A DNA stretch of 64,000 nt from Paenibacillaceae bacterium (GCA_029256185.1 JAQSYI010000041.1:1-64000); one strand, 5' to 3'; shown: positions 29,135-38,642, numbered from the stretch's first letter. Notes: generated by a model not told the origin, from the letters alone. A program made the numbers and translations.

Positions 29135-29190
29135 GGGCGGGGATGTCCGGTAATCCTGCAAGCAACGGTTATTCGGACATTCCCGTTCCC
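29135..29190 (+). promoter_or_regulatory. nifH-nifD intercistronic hairpin
   Basis: GGGGATGTCCG (29139-29149) pairs with CGGACATTCCC (29174-29184), and the stem can extend outward through GGG/CCC steps. There is no T run, so it probably protects or processes mRNA rather than ends it. Confidence 0.6.
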
Positions 29191-29215
29191 GGTAGACTGG
29201 AGAGGAGGCATACAA

Positions 29216-30664
29216 ATGAGCACATCTATGGAAAAATTGAGTGTAGAGACAAATAAGCGGATTATTGAAGAGGTGCTGGAGGCTTTTCCGGAAAAAACCA
29301 AAAAAGACCGTGCCAAGCACTATGAGGTAGCTGAGGCCTCCGTTATCGAGTCTGGCAAGTGCTCCTTGAAGTCCAATATGAAATCCCGTCCGGGCGTCAT
29401 GACTGCCCGCGGTTGTTCTTATGCAGGCTCCAAGGGTGTTGTATGGGGCCCGATCAAAGATATGGTTCATATCAGCCACGGTCCTGTCGGCTGTGGTCAA
29501 TACAGCTGGGGGACGCGGCGCAACTACGCCAGCGGTACCCAAGGCGTAGACGCCTTCGGCGTGCTGCAAGTAACCAGTGATTTTCAGGAGCGGGATATCG
29601 TATTCGGCGGCGACAAGAAGCTGGAGACCATCTGCCGCGAAATCAAGGATATCTTCCCGCTGACCAAGGGGATCTCTGTTCAATCCGAATGTCCGGTAGG
29701 CTTGATTGGTGATGACATTGAAGCGGTGGGCAAGAAAATGACCAAGGAGCTGGCCATGCCGGTTATCCCGGTCCGCTGCGAAGGCTTCCGAGGTGTCAGC
29801 CAATCCCTGGGCCATCACATCGCCAATGATGCGGTGCGTGACCATCTGCTGGGCAAGGGTGAATTCACAGATTCCACTCCTTATGATATTAACATGATCG
29901 GTGAATATAACATCGGCGGCGACACTTGGGCTTCCCGTCTTTTACTGGAGGAAATGGGGCTTCGCGTAGTTGGGCAATGGGCTGGTGACGGCACCATGAA
30001 TGAATTGAGCATTTCCCATACTGCCAAGCTGAATATCCTGCACTGCTACCGCTCGATGAACTATATCTGTACCACAATGGAAGAGCGCTATGGTATTCCG
30101 TGGATGGAATACAACTTCTTCGGCCCGACCAAGATTGCCGAGAGCTTGAGAGCTATCGCGGCCCGCTTCGACCAAACCATCCAGGACAACTGCGAGAAGC
30201 TGATTGCCAGGTATGAGGATGAAGCGAAGAAGGTTGTTGAGAAATACCGTCCCAAGCTGGAGGGCAAGAAGGTTATGCTGATGGTCGGCGGCTTGCGTGC
30301 CGGTCATACCATTGGGGCTTATGAAGATCTGGGCATGCAAGTCATCAGCACCGGGTACGAATTCGGCCACAAGGACGACTACCAACGGATGGTCAAGGAA
30401 GTTCAAGAAGGCACTATCCTGTATGATGATCCGACTGCCTTCGAAATGGAAGAACTGGCTGAGAAGCTGGGCACGGATCTGGTTGGTGCAGGCGTTAAGG
30501 AAAAATATGTGTACCACAAAATGGGTATCCCCTTCCGTCAGATGCATTCCTGGGATTACAGCGGTCCTTACCATGGATACGACGGCTTCAAAATTTTCGC
30601 CCGTGATATGGATATGGCGATCAACAGCCCAACCTGGAATCTCGTGAAATCATCACCATTTTAA
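29216..30664 (+). CDS. nifD: NifD, Mo-nitrogenase alpha subunit
   Basis: 482 residues. It carries the FeMo-cofactor and half of the P-cluster. P-cluster Cys67 (ARGCSYAG) and Cys93 ([10 protein letters not shown]), a third in [11 protein letters not shown], the cofactor Cys in [10 protein letters not shown] and the cofactor His in the [18 protein letters not shown] region are all present. The Arg/Gly segment [16 protein letters not shown] lines the active site. It is close to the usual length for the group with a short insertion pattern. Ribosome site GGAGAGGAGG. Second structural gene of the operon. Confidence 0.97.
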   Translation: MSTSMEKLSVETNKRIIEEVLEAFPEKTKKDRAKHYEVAEASVIESGKCSLKSNMKSRPGVMTARGCSYAGSKGVVWGPIKDMVHISHGPVGCGQYSWGTRRNYASGTQGVDAFGVLQVTSDFQERDIVFGGDKKLETICREIKDIFPLTKGISVQSECPVGLIGDDIEAVGKKMTKELAMPVIPVRCEGFRGVSQSLGHHIANDAVRDHLLGKGEFTDSTPYDINMIGEYNIGGDTWASRLLLEEMGLRVVGQWAGDGTMNELSISHTAKLNILHCYRSMNYICTTMEERYGIPWMEYNFFGPTKIAESLRAIAARFDQTIQDNCEKLIARYEDEAKKVVEKYRPKLEGKKVMLMVGGLRAGHTIGAYEDLGMQVISTGYEFGHKDDYQRMVKEVQEGTILYDDPTAFEMEELAEKLGTDLVGAGVKEKYVYHKMGIPFRQMHSWDYSGPYHGYDGFKIFARDMDMAINSPTWNLVKSSPF

Positions 30665-30683
30665 TTGAGGGGGGAACAATCGA

Positions 30684-32222
30684 ATGTCTAAAACACCTGA
30701 TTTTGATATAAAAGACCATAATACATTGTTTGAGACCCAGCCCTATGTGGATATGGTTCAACGCAAGAGAGTCTTCGAGGCAGCTTGTTCCTATGAAACC
30801 ATCCAGGAAGCCGAAGAATACCTGAAGACAGAAGAATATAAGGAAAAGAACTTTGCCCGCAAGGAAACCGTCATTAATCCGGCCAAAGCCTGCCAGCCGC
30901 TGGGCGCTGTGCTTGCTGCTCTGGGTTTTGAGAAGACACTGCCCTTCTCCCACGGCTCCCAAGGCTGCATCGCTTACTTCCGCAGCCATCTGGCCCGTCA
31001 CTTCAAGGAGCCGATTCCCGGTGTATCCTCTTCCATGACAGAGGATGGGGCGGTATTCGGAGGGATGAAGAACCTGATCGAAGGGCTGCAAAATGCCACT
31101 GCTCTCTACAAGCCTGAAATGGTAGCGATCAGCACAACCTGTATGGCTGAGGTTATCGGCGATGACTTGAACGCCTTTATCGACAATGCCCGTATCGAAG
31201 GTGTTATTTCCCAGGACTTCCCGGTTCCGTATTGCAACACTCCAAGCTTTGTCGGCTCTCATATTACCGGTTATGACGCTATGATCAAAGGCGTGATCAG
31301 CTACCTGTCCGAGAAGCACGGCGCTGTTCCGGCGGAAGCTCCCAAGACGGACAAGGTGAACTTTATCGCAGGTTTTGACACCTATACGGCGAATTTTGTG
31401 GAACTGAAGCGCATTCTGTCTTTATTCGGTGTGGATTACACCATACTCAGCGATTACAGCGAGAGTGTAAACTCCCCGGCTGACGGCGACTACAGGTATT
31501 ATTATGGCGGGACCAAGCTGGAGGATGTGAAGGCTGCTCCCGGCGCCAAAGCCACCATCGCTTTGCAGAAATATTCCACCAAGAAATCCCTTACCTATAT
31601 TGAGGATAAGTGGAGCCAGGAAACATCCGCTCTGTATTCCCCGATCGGTGTTACGGCAACCGACAAGTTGCTGAAGGAAATCAGCCGGATTACCGGCAAG
31701 CCGGTTCCGCAAGAGTTGATCAAAGAACGCGGCCAAGTGGTGGATGCTTATACTGATTCCCATCCATACCTTCATAACAAGCGCGTAGCTCTGGTGGGTG
31801 ACCCTGATATTCTGCTTGGACTGATCTCCTTCTGTCTGGAAGTCGGCCTGGAGCCGGTTCACATTCTTTGCTCCAACGGCGACAAGGAATTTGAGGCAGA
31901 AGCGCAAGCGATGTTGAATGCCTCTCCGCACGGACTGGACGCCAAGATATACATCGGGCATGATCTGTGGCATCTACGTTCCTTGCTGTTCACAGACCCG
32001 GTGGACTTCGCAATCGGAAGCACCCATCTGAAGCAAAATTGCAAGGCGGCAGGCATTCCGCTGGTGCGCATCGGCTTCCCGATCTTCGACCGCCATCATA
32101 TGCACCGTTTCCCGATTATCGGTTATCAAGGGGCATTGCAGGTCATGACACTGATTGTCAATACGCTCCTGCAAAAGCTGGATGATGATACTGAGCCGCA
32201 CAGCTTCGACTTTGTAAGATAA
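30684..32222 (+). CDS. nifK: NifK, Mo-nitrogenase beta subunit
   Basis: 512 residues. It forms the alpha2-beta2 tetramer with NifD and gives the other P-cluster ligands: Cys in NPAKACQPLGA, in HGSQGCIAYFRSH and in STTCMAEVIGDD. The N-terminal extension (about 50 residues, YVDMVQRKRVFEAA) wraps NifD. The C-terminal segment GIPLVRIGFPIFDRHHMHRFP is typical. It starts 19 bases after nifD behind GGGGGGAA. A hairpin separates it from nifE. Confidence 0.97.
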   Translation: MSKTPDFDIKDHNTLFETQPYVDMVQRKRVFEAACSYETIQEAEEYLKTEEYKEKNFARKETVINPAKACQPLGAVLAALGFEKTLPFSHGSQGCIAYFRSHLARHFKEPIPGVSSSMTEDGAVFGGMKNLIEGLQNATALYKPEMVAISTTCMAEVIGDDLNAFIDNARIEGVISQDFPVPYCNTPSFVGSHITGYDAMIKGVISYLSEKHGAVPAEAPKTDKVNFIAGFDTYTANFVELKRILSLFGVDYTILSDYSESVNSPADGDYRYYYGGTKLEDVKAAPGAKATIALQKYSTKKSLTYIEDKWSQETSALYSPIGVTATDKLLKEISRITGKPVPQELIKERGQVVDAYTDSHPYLHNKRVALVGDPDILLGLISFCLEVGLEPVHILCSNGDKEFEAEAQAMLNASPHGLDAKIYIGHDLWHLRSLLFTDPVDFAIGSTHLKQNCKAAGIPLVRIGFPIFDRHHMHRFPIIGYQGALQVMTLIVNTLLQKLDDDTEPHSFDFVR

Positions 32223-32253
32223 TGATGTAAGGCAAATTCAAGTTACCTCATAT

Positions 32254-32296
32254 GGCCAGCCGTTAATTTCCTTAAAAAAGGGATTGGCGGCTGGCT
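32254..32296 (+). promoter_or_regulatory. nifK-nifE intercistronic hairpin
   Basis: A long imperfect stem: GGCCAGCCG against CGGCTGGC with further pairing toward a TTAAAAAA loop, and no T run. It could reduce read-through or protect the nifHDK part of the mRNA so that nifEN is made at a lower level. Confidence 0.6.
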
Positions 32297-32370
32297 AAGT
32301 GACAATAAATCTTAACACTAACAGGTGCAAGAAGGAGCTATAATAAACAGAAAATAAGGAGGGGAAGACT

Positions 32371-33747
32371 ATGGCGAGCACGGGAAAAACGAGTTGGATA
32401 CCTGAGCCGGATTGTGAGCACAGCACGTCGGAAAAGAAGGGATGCCCGCAGCCCAAACCGGGCGATTCGGCGGGCGGCTGCTCTTTCGACGGAGCTCAAA
32501 TCACCCTCCTGCCCATTGCAGACGCAGCCCATTTGGTGCATGGTCCTGCGGGATGTGTCGGGAACAGCTGGGAAGCGCGGGGGAGTCTATCCTCCGGACC
32601 TTCTTTATCCCGTTACGGGTTTAATACGGATCTGTCGGAACAAGACATCATCATGGGCGGAGAGCGCAAGCTTCGCAATGCAATAGGAATGGTCATTGAA
32701 CGTTACCGGCCTCCGGCCGTTTTTGTATATTCAACCTGTGTCACGGCGCTGACCGGAGAGGACATGGACGCGGTTTGCAGCGAGGCGTCGAAGCAGTGGA
32801 ATGTGCCGGTTGTTCCGGTGCACAGCCCGGGTTTTGCCGGCAACAAGAACAAGGGCAACAAGCTGGCTGGAGATGCTCTGTTCAAGCATGTGATCGGGAC
32901 CGGTGAGCCGGAGGCTGAAACGCTGACTCCCTTCGACATTAATTTCATCGGGGAATACAACATTGCCGGAGAGCAATGGGATATTGAAGAGCTGCTGAAC
33001 CGGGTGGGAATCCGGGTGCTGTCGCGGATAACCGGAGACGGACGCTTCAATGAAATCCGGCATGCCCACAGGGCTAAGCTGGATGTGGTAATCTGCAGCA
33101 GGGCGCTTATCTCTCTTGCGCGCAATATGAAGGAGAAATACGGGATTCCCTACGTGGAGGTTTCGTTCTACGGGGCGAGGGAAACCAGTTTTTCCTTGAG
33201 CCAGATCGCTTATTTCCTGCAGGACCGGGAGTTGGATGAACGGGTCAAGGAATTGATCCGCAAGGAAGAGGAGGACCTTGCCAAGGATATCGCTTTGTAC
33301 AAGAAGGCGCTCCGCGGCAAGAAAGTGGTGTTGTATACCGGCGGGGTGAAAAGCTGGTCGGTCATCAGCGCCCTACAGGAACTGGGATTGAAGGTAGTCG
33401 GTGTGGGTACGAATAAGAGCTCCGACGAGGATATATCCCGAATTAAGGAACGGGTGGGTCAAGAGGCGGAATTGATCCCTGAAGGCGGCGCCGCCAAAAT
33501 TCTGAAGGTGGTCCGTGAGCGCAAGGCGGATATTATTGTGGCCGGCGGACGGAATATGTATGTTTCGTTGAAAGAGCAAATCCCTTTTCTCGATATTAAT
33601 CAGGAACGGCATACGGCTTATGCGGGTTATGTGGGAATGCGCAGACTGGCCAGGGATCTGGTGGCCGCTCTCGAGAATCCGGTGTGGAAGCTGGTCAACA
33701 AGCCGGCTCCCTGGCAAGGGGGAGAAACCTATGGGATGGAAATGTAG
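32371..33747 (+). CDS. nifE: NifE, FeMo-cofactor scaffold alpha (copy 1)
   Basis: 458 residues, NifD paralogue that with NifN matures NifB-co into FeMo-co. Cluster Cys in GGCSFDGAQ, HGPAGCVGNSWEAR and YSTCVTALTGEDMD. The usual NifD cofactor His is not in place, as expected for NifE. AAGGAGG precedes ATG 32371. Its end overlaps nifN by 17 bases, so both are translated together. It is about 50% identical by eye to the second copy at 41675. Confidence 0.95.
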   Translation: MASTGKTSWIPEPDCEHSTSEKKGCPQPKPGDSAGGCSFDGAQITLLPIADAAHLVHGPAGCVGNSWEARGSLSSGPSLSRYGFNTDLSEQDIIMGGERKLRNAIGMVIERYRPPAVFVYSTCVTALTGEDMDAVCSEASKQWNVPVVPVHSPGFAGNKNKGNKLAGDALFKHVIGTGEPEAETLTPFDINFIGEYNIAGEQWDIEELLNRVGIRVLSRITGDGRFNEIRHAHRAKLDVVICSRALISLARNMKEKYGIPYVEVSFYGARETSFSLSQIAYFLQDRELDERVKELIRKEEEDLAKDIALYKKALRGKKVVLYTGGVKSWSVISALQELGLKVVGVGTNKSSDEDISRIKERVGQEAELIPEGGAAKILKVVRERKADIIVAGGRNMYVSLKEQIPFLDINQERHTAYAGYVGMRRLARDLVAALENPVWKLVNKPAPWQGGETYGMEM

Positions 33748-35047
33748 CAACAAGCCGCTGTCCATCAATCCGCACAAAACCGGCCAGCCTCTTGGCGGAG
33801 TGCTGGCGCTGCAAGGCTTCTACCGCGCAATGCCTTTGCTGCACGGGTCCCAGGGGTGTTCGGCCTTCATCAAGGCGTTGATGACCCGGCACTACCGGGA
33901 ACCGATTGCCGCGCAGACTACGGCGCTTCAGGAGCATAATGTGATATTCGGCGGCGGCAAGAGTCTCCGGGAAGGGTTGGATACGGTAATTGACAAGCAT
34001 CGTCCGGCCTTGATCGGAATTCTGAGCACCGCGTTGACGGAAGTATCCGGTGAGGATATTGAAGGAGAATTGCGCATGTACCGCAAGGAACGGGGGTTGA
34101 AGGATACCCTCGTGGTGGCTGCTTCCCTGCCGGATTTCAGGGGATCTCTGGAATCGGGCTATGCCAAGACTACGGAGGCTGTGGTTGCCGGGATCATTGA
34201 CATGGTCAAGGAGGAGCGTCCGCGCAAAAAAAGCAAGAACCGGGTGAATCTGCTGGTGGCTCCCCATCTGACTCCCGGAGACGTGATGGAGCTCAAGGAG
34301 ATTATCTCCTCCTTCGGGCTTGAGGTCATTGCGCTTCCCGATATCTCCACATCCTTGTCAGGGCACCTGCTGACCGGGCACACTGCGTTATCCCGCGGCG
34401 GTCTGCCGCTGGATTATGCCAAGCATGTGATGACAGCCGAATCCACCATTGTGGTAGGTGAATGCATGGTTCCGGCAGCCCGCAAGCTGGAGGAGGCCGC
34501 CGGTATTCCTTTTAAGGTTTTTCCCAGCTTGCTTGGATTGCAGGCAACTGACCAGTTTTTTGCCTATTTGGCGGCCAAGAGCCATCAGGAAGTGCCTGTC
34601 CGCTACAAGTGGCAGCGGGAATTTCTGCTGGACAGCATGCTTGATGCTCACTTTGTCTATGGAGGCAAGAAGCTGGCGGTAGCCCTGGAACCGGATCATC
34701 TGTATGGGGTGGCGGGGTGGTTGAGGGAAATGGGTGCTATTCCGGCGGGGCTGGTGGCGCCTTCGTCCTCGCCTGTTTTCGACCGGATGGAAGAAGAAGT
34801 GTTAATCGGTGATTTGGGTGATCTGGAGGACATTGCCTCGGGAAGCAAGGTTGATGCTTGGATCAGCAGCTCCCATGGGGAACAGGGGGCGGAACGCTTG
34901 AAGCTTCCCTTTTATCCCAGCGGGTTTCCCATCTTCGACCGGTTCGGCTCATCCATGGCTGTCGGAGTAGGCTACAAGGGCACGACGGATTGGGTTAACG
35001 GTTTGGGCAATGCTTTGCTTACTGGTGAGAGGAGAAGGCATGCATGA
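33731..35047 (+). CDS. nifN: NifN, FeMo-cofactor scaffold beta (copy 1)
   Basis: 438 residues, NifK paralogue. Opens with CSNKPLSINPHKTGQPLGGVLALQGF, and HGSQGCSAFIKALMTRHYREP plus SSFGLEVIALPDISTSLSGHL are NifN-typical. ATG 33731 is taken as the start: GGGGGAGAAACC lies before it and homology begins there; a longer frame from 33620 only reads through nifE. It overlaps nifE by 17 bases and nifX by 4. Confidence 0.95.
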   Translation: MGWKCSNKPLSINPHKTGQPLGGVLALQGFYRAMPLLHGSQGCSAFIKALMTRHYREPIAAQTTALQEHNVIFGGGKSLREGLDTVIDKHRPALIGILSTALTEVSGEDIEGELRMYRKERGLKDTLVVAASLPDFRGSLESGYAKTTEAVVAGIIDMVKEERPRKKSKNRVNLLVAPHLTPGDVMELKEIISSFGLEVIALPDISTSLSGHLLTGHTALSRGGLPLDYAKHVMTAESTIVVGECMVPAARKLEEAAGIPFKVFPSLLGLQATDQFFAYLAAKSHQEVPVRYKWQREFLLDSMLDAHFVYGGKKLAVALEPDHLYGVAGWLREMGAIPAGLVAPSSSPVFDRMEEEVLIGDLGDLEDIASGSKVDAWISSSHGEQGAERLKLPFYPSGFPIFDRFGSSMAVGVGYKGTTDWVNGLGNALLTGERRRHA

Positions 35048-35421
35048 AGATAGCTTTCGCAACTGAGGATGGAAAAAGGGTGGATTCCCATTTTGGCCGC
35101 TGTTCCTGCTTTTCGATATTTGACATTAATGCTGAGGATTACCGCTGGCTGGAGGCCAGGGAAATTGCTGAAGTCAGCTCCGGTGTGGAATCCGAAAAGA
35201 TAGACAAACGGGTGGATGCGGTGAAGGATTGTGTGTTGTTGTTTCTGTGCCAAATCGGTCCTACTGCCGCCGCCAAGGTTACACGTGCCGGAGTGATGCC
35301 GCTGAAGGTGGAGGAAGGCGCGGATATTGTGGGGCAACTGGAACGGTTGCAGAACATGCTTAAGACCAAGCCGCCCCTATGGCTGGTAAAAGCGATGCGC
35401 AAAACGGAGGAGGAAGCATAG
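35044..35421 (+). CDS. nifX: NifX, cofactor carrier (copy 1)
   Basis: 125 residues, dinitrogenase iron-molybdenum cofactor-binding domain. It binds NifB-co or VK-cluster between NifB and NifEN. HFGRCSCFSIFDI and the late KPPLWLVKAM are typical. ATG overlaps the nifN stop (ATGA), and the stop abuts the next gene with no gap. Confidence 0.93.
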   Translation: MKIAFATEDGKRVDSHFGRCSCFSIFDINAEDYRWLEAREIAEVSSGVESEKIDKRVDAVKDCVLLFLCQIGPTAAAKVTRAGVMPLKVEEGADIVGQLERLQNMLKTKPPLWLVKAMRKTEEEA

Positions 35422-35913
35422 ATGGCTGATGAAATCGTAGGGACCGCCGGCAATGTGGCACCGTTTCGCAAGCAAACCCCGCTGCCCTTCGAGAAATGTA
35501 TTCTGGCCATCATGGATGCTCATGACCGCTTTGGGCTTATGGCCCACAAGAGCAAGGAAGATAAGCTGAAGCGTCATTTTCTGCTGACAGACGATGCGTT
35601 CAAGGGAGCCGATACGCTGTGTGGTGCGGATTCGGCGCCGATCAGGCGGCAGGCGACGATCTTCTTCCAAGCGGTGGCTATGGCATTGGATATGCGTTCG
35701 GGAATCGGGATTTGCAGTATTGTGGAATTGGATGAGGAAGGCTTCGGACGGGCCATTGTCTACAGCGGCAGATTAGTGCTGATTGCACATGGCTGGCGGC
35801 AGGGGCAATTCGGATTCACCTCTCTGGAGGAAGCTTGCCGGGAGGGCGAACGGTACATTGCTGCGGGGCAGGAATGGCTGGAGAAGTATCCGGATATGGC
35901 CCGGTTAGTTTGA
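35422..35913 (+). CDS. NifX-associated protein (DUF269)
   Basis: 163 residues. PFRKQTPLPFEKCILAIMDAHDRFGLMAHKSKEDK and the downstream helices resemble the DUF269 family found next to nifX in many diazotrophs; its role in cofactor handling is not established. It starts immediately after nifX. Some Paenibacillus nif operons carry an additional gene at this place between nifX and hesA. Confidence 0.75.
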   Translation: MADEIVGTAGNVAPFRKQTPLPFEKCILAIMDAHDRFGLMAHKSKEDKLKRHFLLTDDAFKGADTLCGADSAPIRRQATIFFQAVAMALDMRSGIGICSIVELDEEGFGRAIVYSGRLVLIAHGWRQGQFGFTSLEEACREGERYIAAGQEWLEKYPDMARLV

Positions 35914-35959
35914 TTATAGTTCGTGCTGTCACACTGATATAGGAGCAGGAGGGCTAGGG

Positions 35960-36760
35960 ATGGGGATAGAAAAAGAGTGGGAGACGTTTAATGAGGATAT
36001 GGGCCGCTATTCCCGGCAGCTTCGGCTAATTGGTGAGGAAGGGCAGCGCAAGCTGAAGAACTCTACGGTGTTCGTGGCCGGGATTGGCGGTCTGGGAGGC
36101 ACCGCGGCGCTGTATCTTGCCGCTGCCGGTATTGGCAAGCTGATTCTGGCTCATGAGGGGATTATCAAGAACCCGGATCTGAACCGGCAGATTCTAATGG
36201 ATTCGGAGCGGATCGGGGAAGCCCGTATTCCCTGTGCTGTCGAAAGCCTGAAGCGGATCAATCCAGAACTGGAGGTAGAGGCTTACCCGGAGAGAATTTC
36301 TGTGGACCGGGCAACGCAATGGGCCTTGCAGTCGGATATTGTGATTGACGCCAGATACAGCTTTCCTGAACGATATGCTCTGAATCAGGCGTGCCGGCAG
36401 GCGGGTGTGCCGATGATCGAAGCGGCCATGTACGGGTTTGAGATTTCTTTGACAGTGGTTGTACCGGGGGAAACCCCTTGCCTGGAATGTCTCTACCCGG
36501 AGCAGGATGCGGGGTGGGAGCCGCTTGGATTCCCGGTGCTGGGGGCAACCTCGGGGCTGGCGGGATGCATGGCTGCTCTGGAGGCGGTAAAGTGGATTAC
36601 CGGGGTAGGCGAAGTGACCTCCGGAAGAATGGTGCGGATGGATACACTCAACCTGTCGTCCATTAGTGTGGCATTGGATGAGATTCCATTATGTCCGGAA
36701 TGTGCAGAGAGGAGGCGGAACAATGACGGAATATATCAAGCTGCCCGCGGGAGTAACTGA
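35960..36760 (+). CDS. hesA: HesA, ThiF/MoeB-like adenylyltransferase
   Basis: 266 residues, E1-like ATP-binding fold. Nucleotide site VAGIGGLGGTAALYLAAAGIG, DLNRQ with the catalytic Arg, and zinc-type Cys pairs CLEC and CPEC. In Paenibacillus hesA is a standing member of the nif operon and is thought to help Mo or sulfur supply for cofactor synthesis, but the reaction is not proven. Ribosome site AGGAGG. The 3' end overlaps the nifW-like gene by 38 bases. Confidence 0.93.
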   Translation: MGIEKEWETFNEDMGRYSRQLRLIGEEGQRKLKNSTVFVAGIGGLGGTAALYLAAAGIGKLILAHEGIIKNPDLNRQILMDSERIGEARIPCAVESLKRINPELEVEAYPERISVDRATQWALQSDIVIDARYSFPERYALNQACRQAGVPMIEAAMYGFEISLTVVVPGETPCLECLYPEQDAGWEPLGFPVLGATSGLAGCMAALEAVKWITGVGEVTSGRMVRMDTLNLSSISVALDEIPLCPECAERRRNNDGIYQAARGSN

Positions 36761-37064
36761 GGTCGAGGAATTTCTTGATTACTGCGGGGTTCCTTATACG
36801 GAGGCGGGTCTGATCGGCAAGCGGATTCCTCTCATGCTGCGGTTCCGGTTCTACCTGGAGGCGGTAGAGCTTGAGGGAAAAATAACGGCGGAATCCACGG
36901 AGGAAGAATGCCGTGAGGCGATGCGCTGGAGTCTGGAGAAGGCCTACAAGGATGTGGGGGCTGACCGGACGGAGAAGGTTGCCGGCGGTCATTCTCTCGC
37001 TTCCTGGGCGGAGGGGTGCTTCAATACCTCCGCTTGTGCATCGTGCAAGTCGGGCTGCAGTTAG
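36723..37064 (+). CDS. NifW-like protein with Cys-rich tail (copy 1)
   Basis: 113 residues. VTEVEEFLDYCGVPYTEAGLIGKRIPLMLRFRFYLE has the NifW pattern (EDFL-x-YFG-x-PYDP...R...L-x-RF-x-xYL). NifW stabilises or protects nitrogenase. Unlike classical NifW it ends in a Cys cluster (CFNTSACASCKSGC: five Cys in the last 15 residues), which could bind metal or a cluster. ATG 36723 follows GGAGGCGGAAC, and the frame overlaps hesA by 38 bases. A paralogue with a longer Cys-rich tail is at 47098. Confidence 0.75.
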   Translation: MTEYIKLPAGVTEVEEFLDYCGVPYTEAGLIGKRIPLMLRFRFYLEAVELEGKITAESTEEECREAMRWSLEKAYKDVGADRTEKVAGGHSLASWAEGCFNTSACASCKSGCS

Positions 37065-37300
37065 CGGCAGTTATGCAATAACAAGAGACCATATCATATA
37101 GAGAAGCACCAAAACGGATCGAGTGTGAGAGTGGCTGAAGCGGTGGATGCGGAAGCGAAAGTGGAAATAACACAGCAATGAAATTGGGAACAAAACAAGA
37201 ACGGAACGGTAACAAGAACGGAAATGAAAACAACAAGAATGGATTAGTAACAAGAATGGAATTGGAAACAGCAACAAGAATGGAATGCTGCTGCGTACAA

Positions 37301-37340
37301 AAAATGCCACCTGACAGCTTCCGTCAGGTGGCATTTTTTT
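37301..37340 (+). terminator. Terminator of the first nif operon
   Basis: TGCCACCTGAC and GTCAGGTGGCA, loop AGCTTCC, then T7. The 230 bases between the nifW-like stop and this site are a degenerate run of AACAAGAATGGAA-like units, without a gene. Confidence 0.92.
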
Positions 37341-37382
37341 CAGCGACAGGGGTTTGAAGCTAACGTTTAACTGGGCATAACT

Positions 37383-37805
37383 CAGCTGTCATTTTGCAAG
37401 CTGTTGCGCCCCGGGAGCTCCGCTCGCCTACGAACAGCTGTCATTTTGCAAGCTGTTGCGCCCCAGGAGCTCCGCTCGCCCGCGAACAGCTAGCATTTTG
37501 CAAGCTGTTGCGCCCCGGGAGCTCCGCTCGCCTACGAACAGCTAGCATTTTGCAAGCTGTTGCGCCCCAGGAGCTCCGCTCGTCCGCGAACAGCTATTTT
37601 GCAAGCTGTTGCGCCCCAGGGGCTCCTCTCGCCTACGAACAGCTGTCATTTTGCAAGCTGTTGCGCCCCGAGAGCTCCGCTCGTCCGTCAACAGCTAGCA
37701 TTTTGCAAGCTGTTGCGCCCCGGGAGCTCCGCTCGTCCGCGAACAGCTAGCATTTTGCAAGCTGTTGCGCCCCGGGAGCTCCGCTCGCCTACGAACAGCT
37801 GTCAT
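37383..37805 (+). repeat. Tandem array of eight 49-52-bp units
   Basis: Units start at 37383, 37435, 37487, 37539, 37591 (49 bp), 37640, 37692 and 37744, plus a partial ninth from 37796. Each begins CAGCT, contains ATTTTGCAAGCTGTTGCGCC and the palindrome GGAGCTCC, and ends in a variable CGCCTACGAA/CGTCCGCGAA block. Variation is limited to a few positions that alternate between two states, which suggests exchange between units. Apparent reading frames across it are low-complexity and not supported. No cas genes or unique spacers are present, so it is not CRISPR. Confidence 0.9.
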
Positions 37806-38468
37806 AATAGGTGGGATGGGTGAGGAATAAGGGGAAGTAGTGCCCCTTATTGCGGTATTGCAGAAACTTTGGCGGTAATGCAGGTTCAGCATTCGTATGA
37901 CAAGGCCCGACGATGGGGCTGTGAAAGTCGTGTCCGAAGCGAGTTGAAGGTAAGGACAGCCGATGATCGGATGCAAGCGGCAGTGGGAAATCCTTTGCAG
38001 GGCTGCTAGTACTGGTCTTTCGCAAATATCCCAACAGTTGCCGCGTAAGAAGCTCATCATCGCTACCACAGACTGTCCCTAACTGGCTCGACAGAAGGCG
38101 ATAAACCGTACGTACCAGCCGGGGACAAAAAAATACCTGCAATAATACAGTTAGTTCGCAGCAGAGGAAGTCACTTCAACGACCATACCTGCAATAATAC
38201 AGTTAGTTGAAGCAAAATACGAGAAAAGACTAGGTTAGGAACCCAAATAACTGCAGATTTGCAGGTAAAGCCTCACAAATGGGGGTTACGGGAGAAAATA
38301 ACTGTAGATTTGCAGGTTGACGTTCTGCAGAAGGCGCCGGACGGACTCCAAACCGCAGAGGATGTAAACGCCGTGCAACTGTTGGCTTTTTTTACGCAGA
38401 CCAGCACTAGTCTTGCCGGCTGTGGGTATGCGGGCTTTGCAGCCGCGGCATATTCAGCGTGATATAAA
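37806..38468. other. Repeat-bearing spacer before nifV
   Basis: No gene is recognised. Four copies of a 22-24-bp element occur: two as ATACCTGCAATAATACAG plus TTAGTT (38133-38156, 38185-38208) and two in the opposite sense as AAATAACTG...GATTTGCAGGT (38245-38267, 38296-38317). Each can form a small hairpin (CTGCA/TGCAG) and the set looks like a short mobile repeat family. The part 37860-38110 is GC-richer and may be a decayed gene, but no protein family is recognisable. Confidence 0.6.
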
Positions 38469-38485
38469 TGTTATGTTTCATAACA
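38469..38485 (+). promoter_or_regulatory. GlnR box, site I of the nifV promoter
   Basis: TGTTATGTTTCATAACA, an exact TGTNA-N7-TNACA site and nearly a full palindrome. It is centred about 90-100 bp before the predicted start. Confidence 0.88.
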
Positions 38486-38532
38486 TAAATAAGAACAAAT
38501 TGTTAATATTCGCTGGATGCGTTTGCAGTCCA

Positions 38533-38562
38533 TTGACTCAAGCCGATTTTAGAACGTATTAT
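38533..38562 (+). promoter_or_regulatory. nifV promoter
   Basis: TTGACT-18-TATTAT. A second -10-like TATAAT at 38618-38623 has no good -35 and directly precedes GlnR site II. Confidence 0.65.
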
Positions 38563-38625
38563 GAATAAATAATCACAAAAAGGAAACGGTTTTTAGGTCG
38601 GAGACCGATTTTTGAGTTATAATGA

Positions 38626-38642
38626 TGTTATATAAACTAACA
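38626..38642 (+). promoter_or_regulatory. GlnR box, site II of the nifV leader
   Basis: TGTTATATAAACTAACA, exact. The same 17 bases plus three upstream bases occur at anfH site II (50367), so these two leaders share an origin. Confidence 0.88.

Noticed and set aside
37383-37805. CRISPR array
   Set aside because: The units are contiguous copies with no unique spacers between them and no cas genes lie nearby.
37071-37823. Open frames downstream of the nifW-like gene on both strands
   Set aside because: They are low-complexity readings of AACAAGAATGG-like and 52-bp tandem units, with no ribosome sites.
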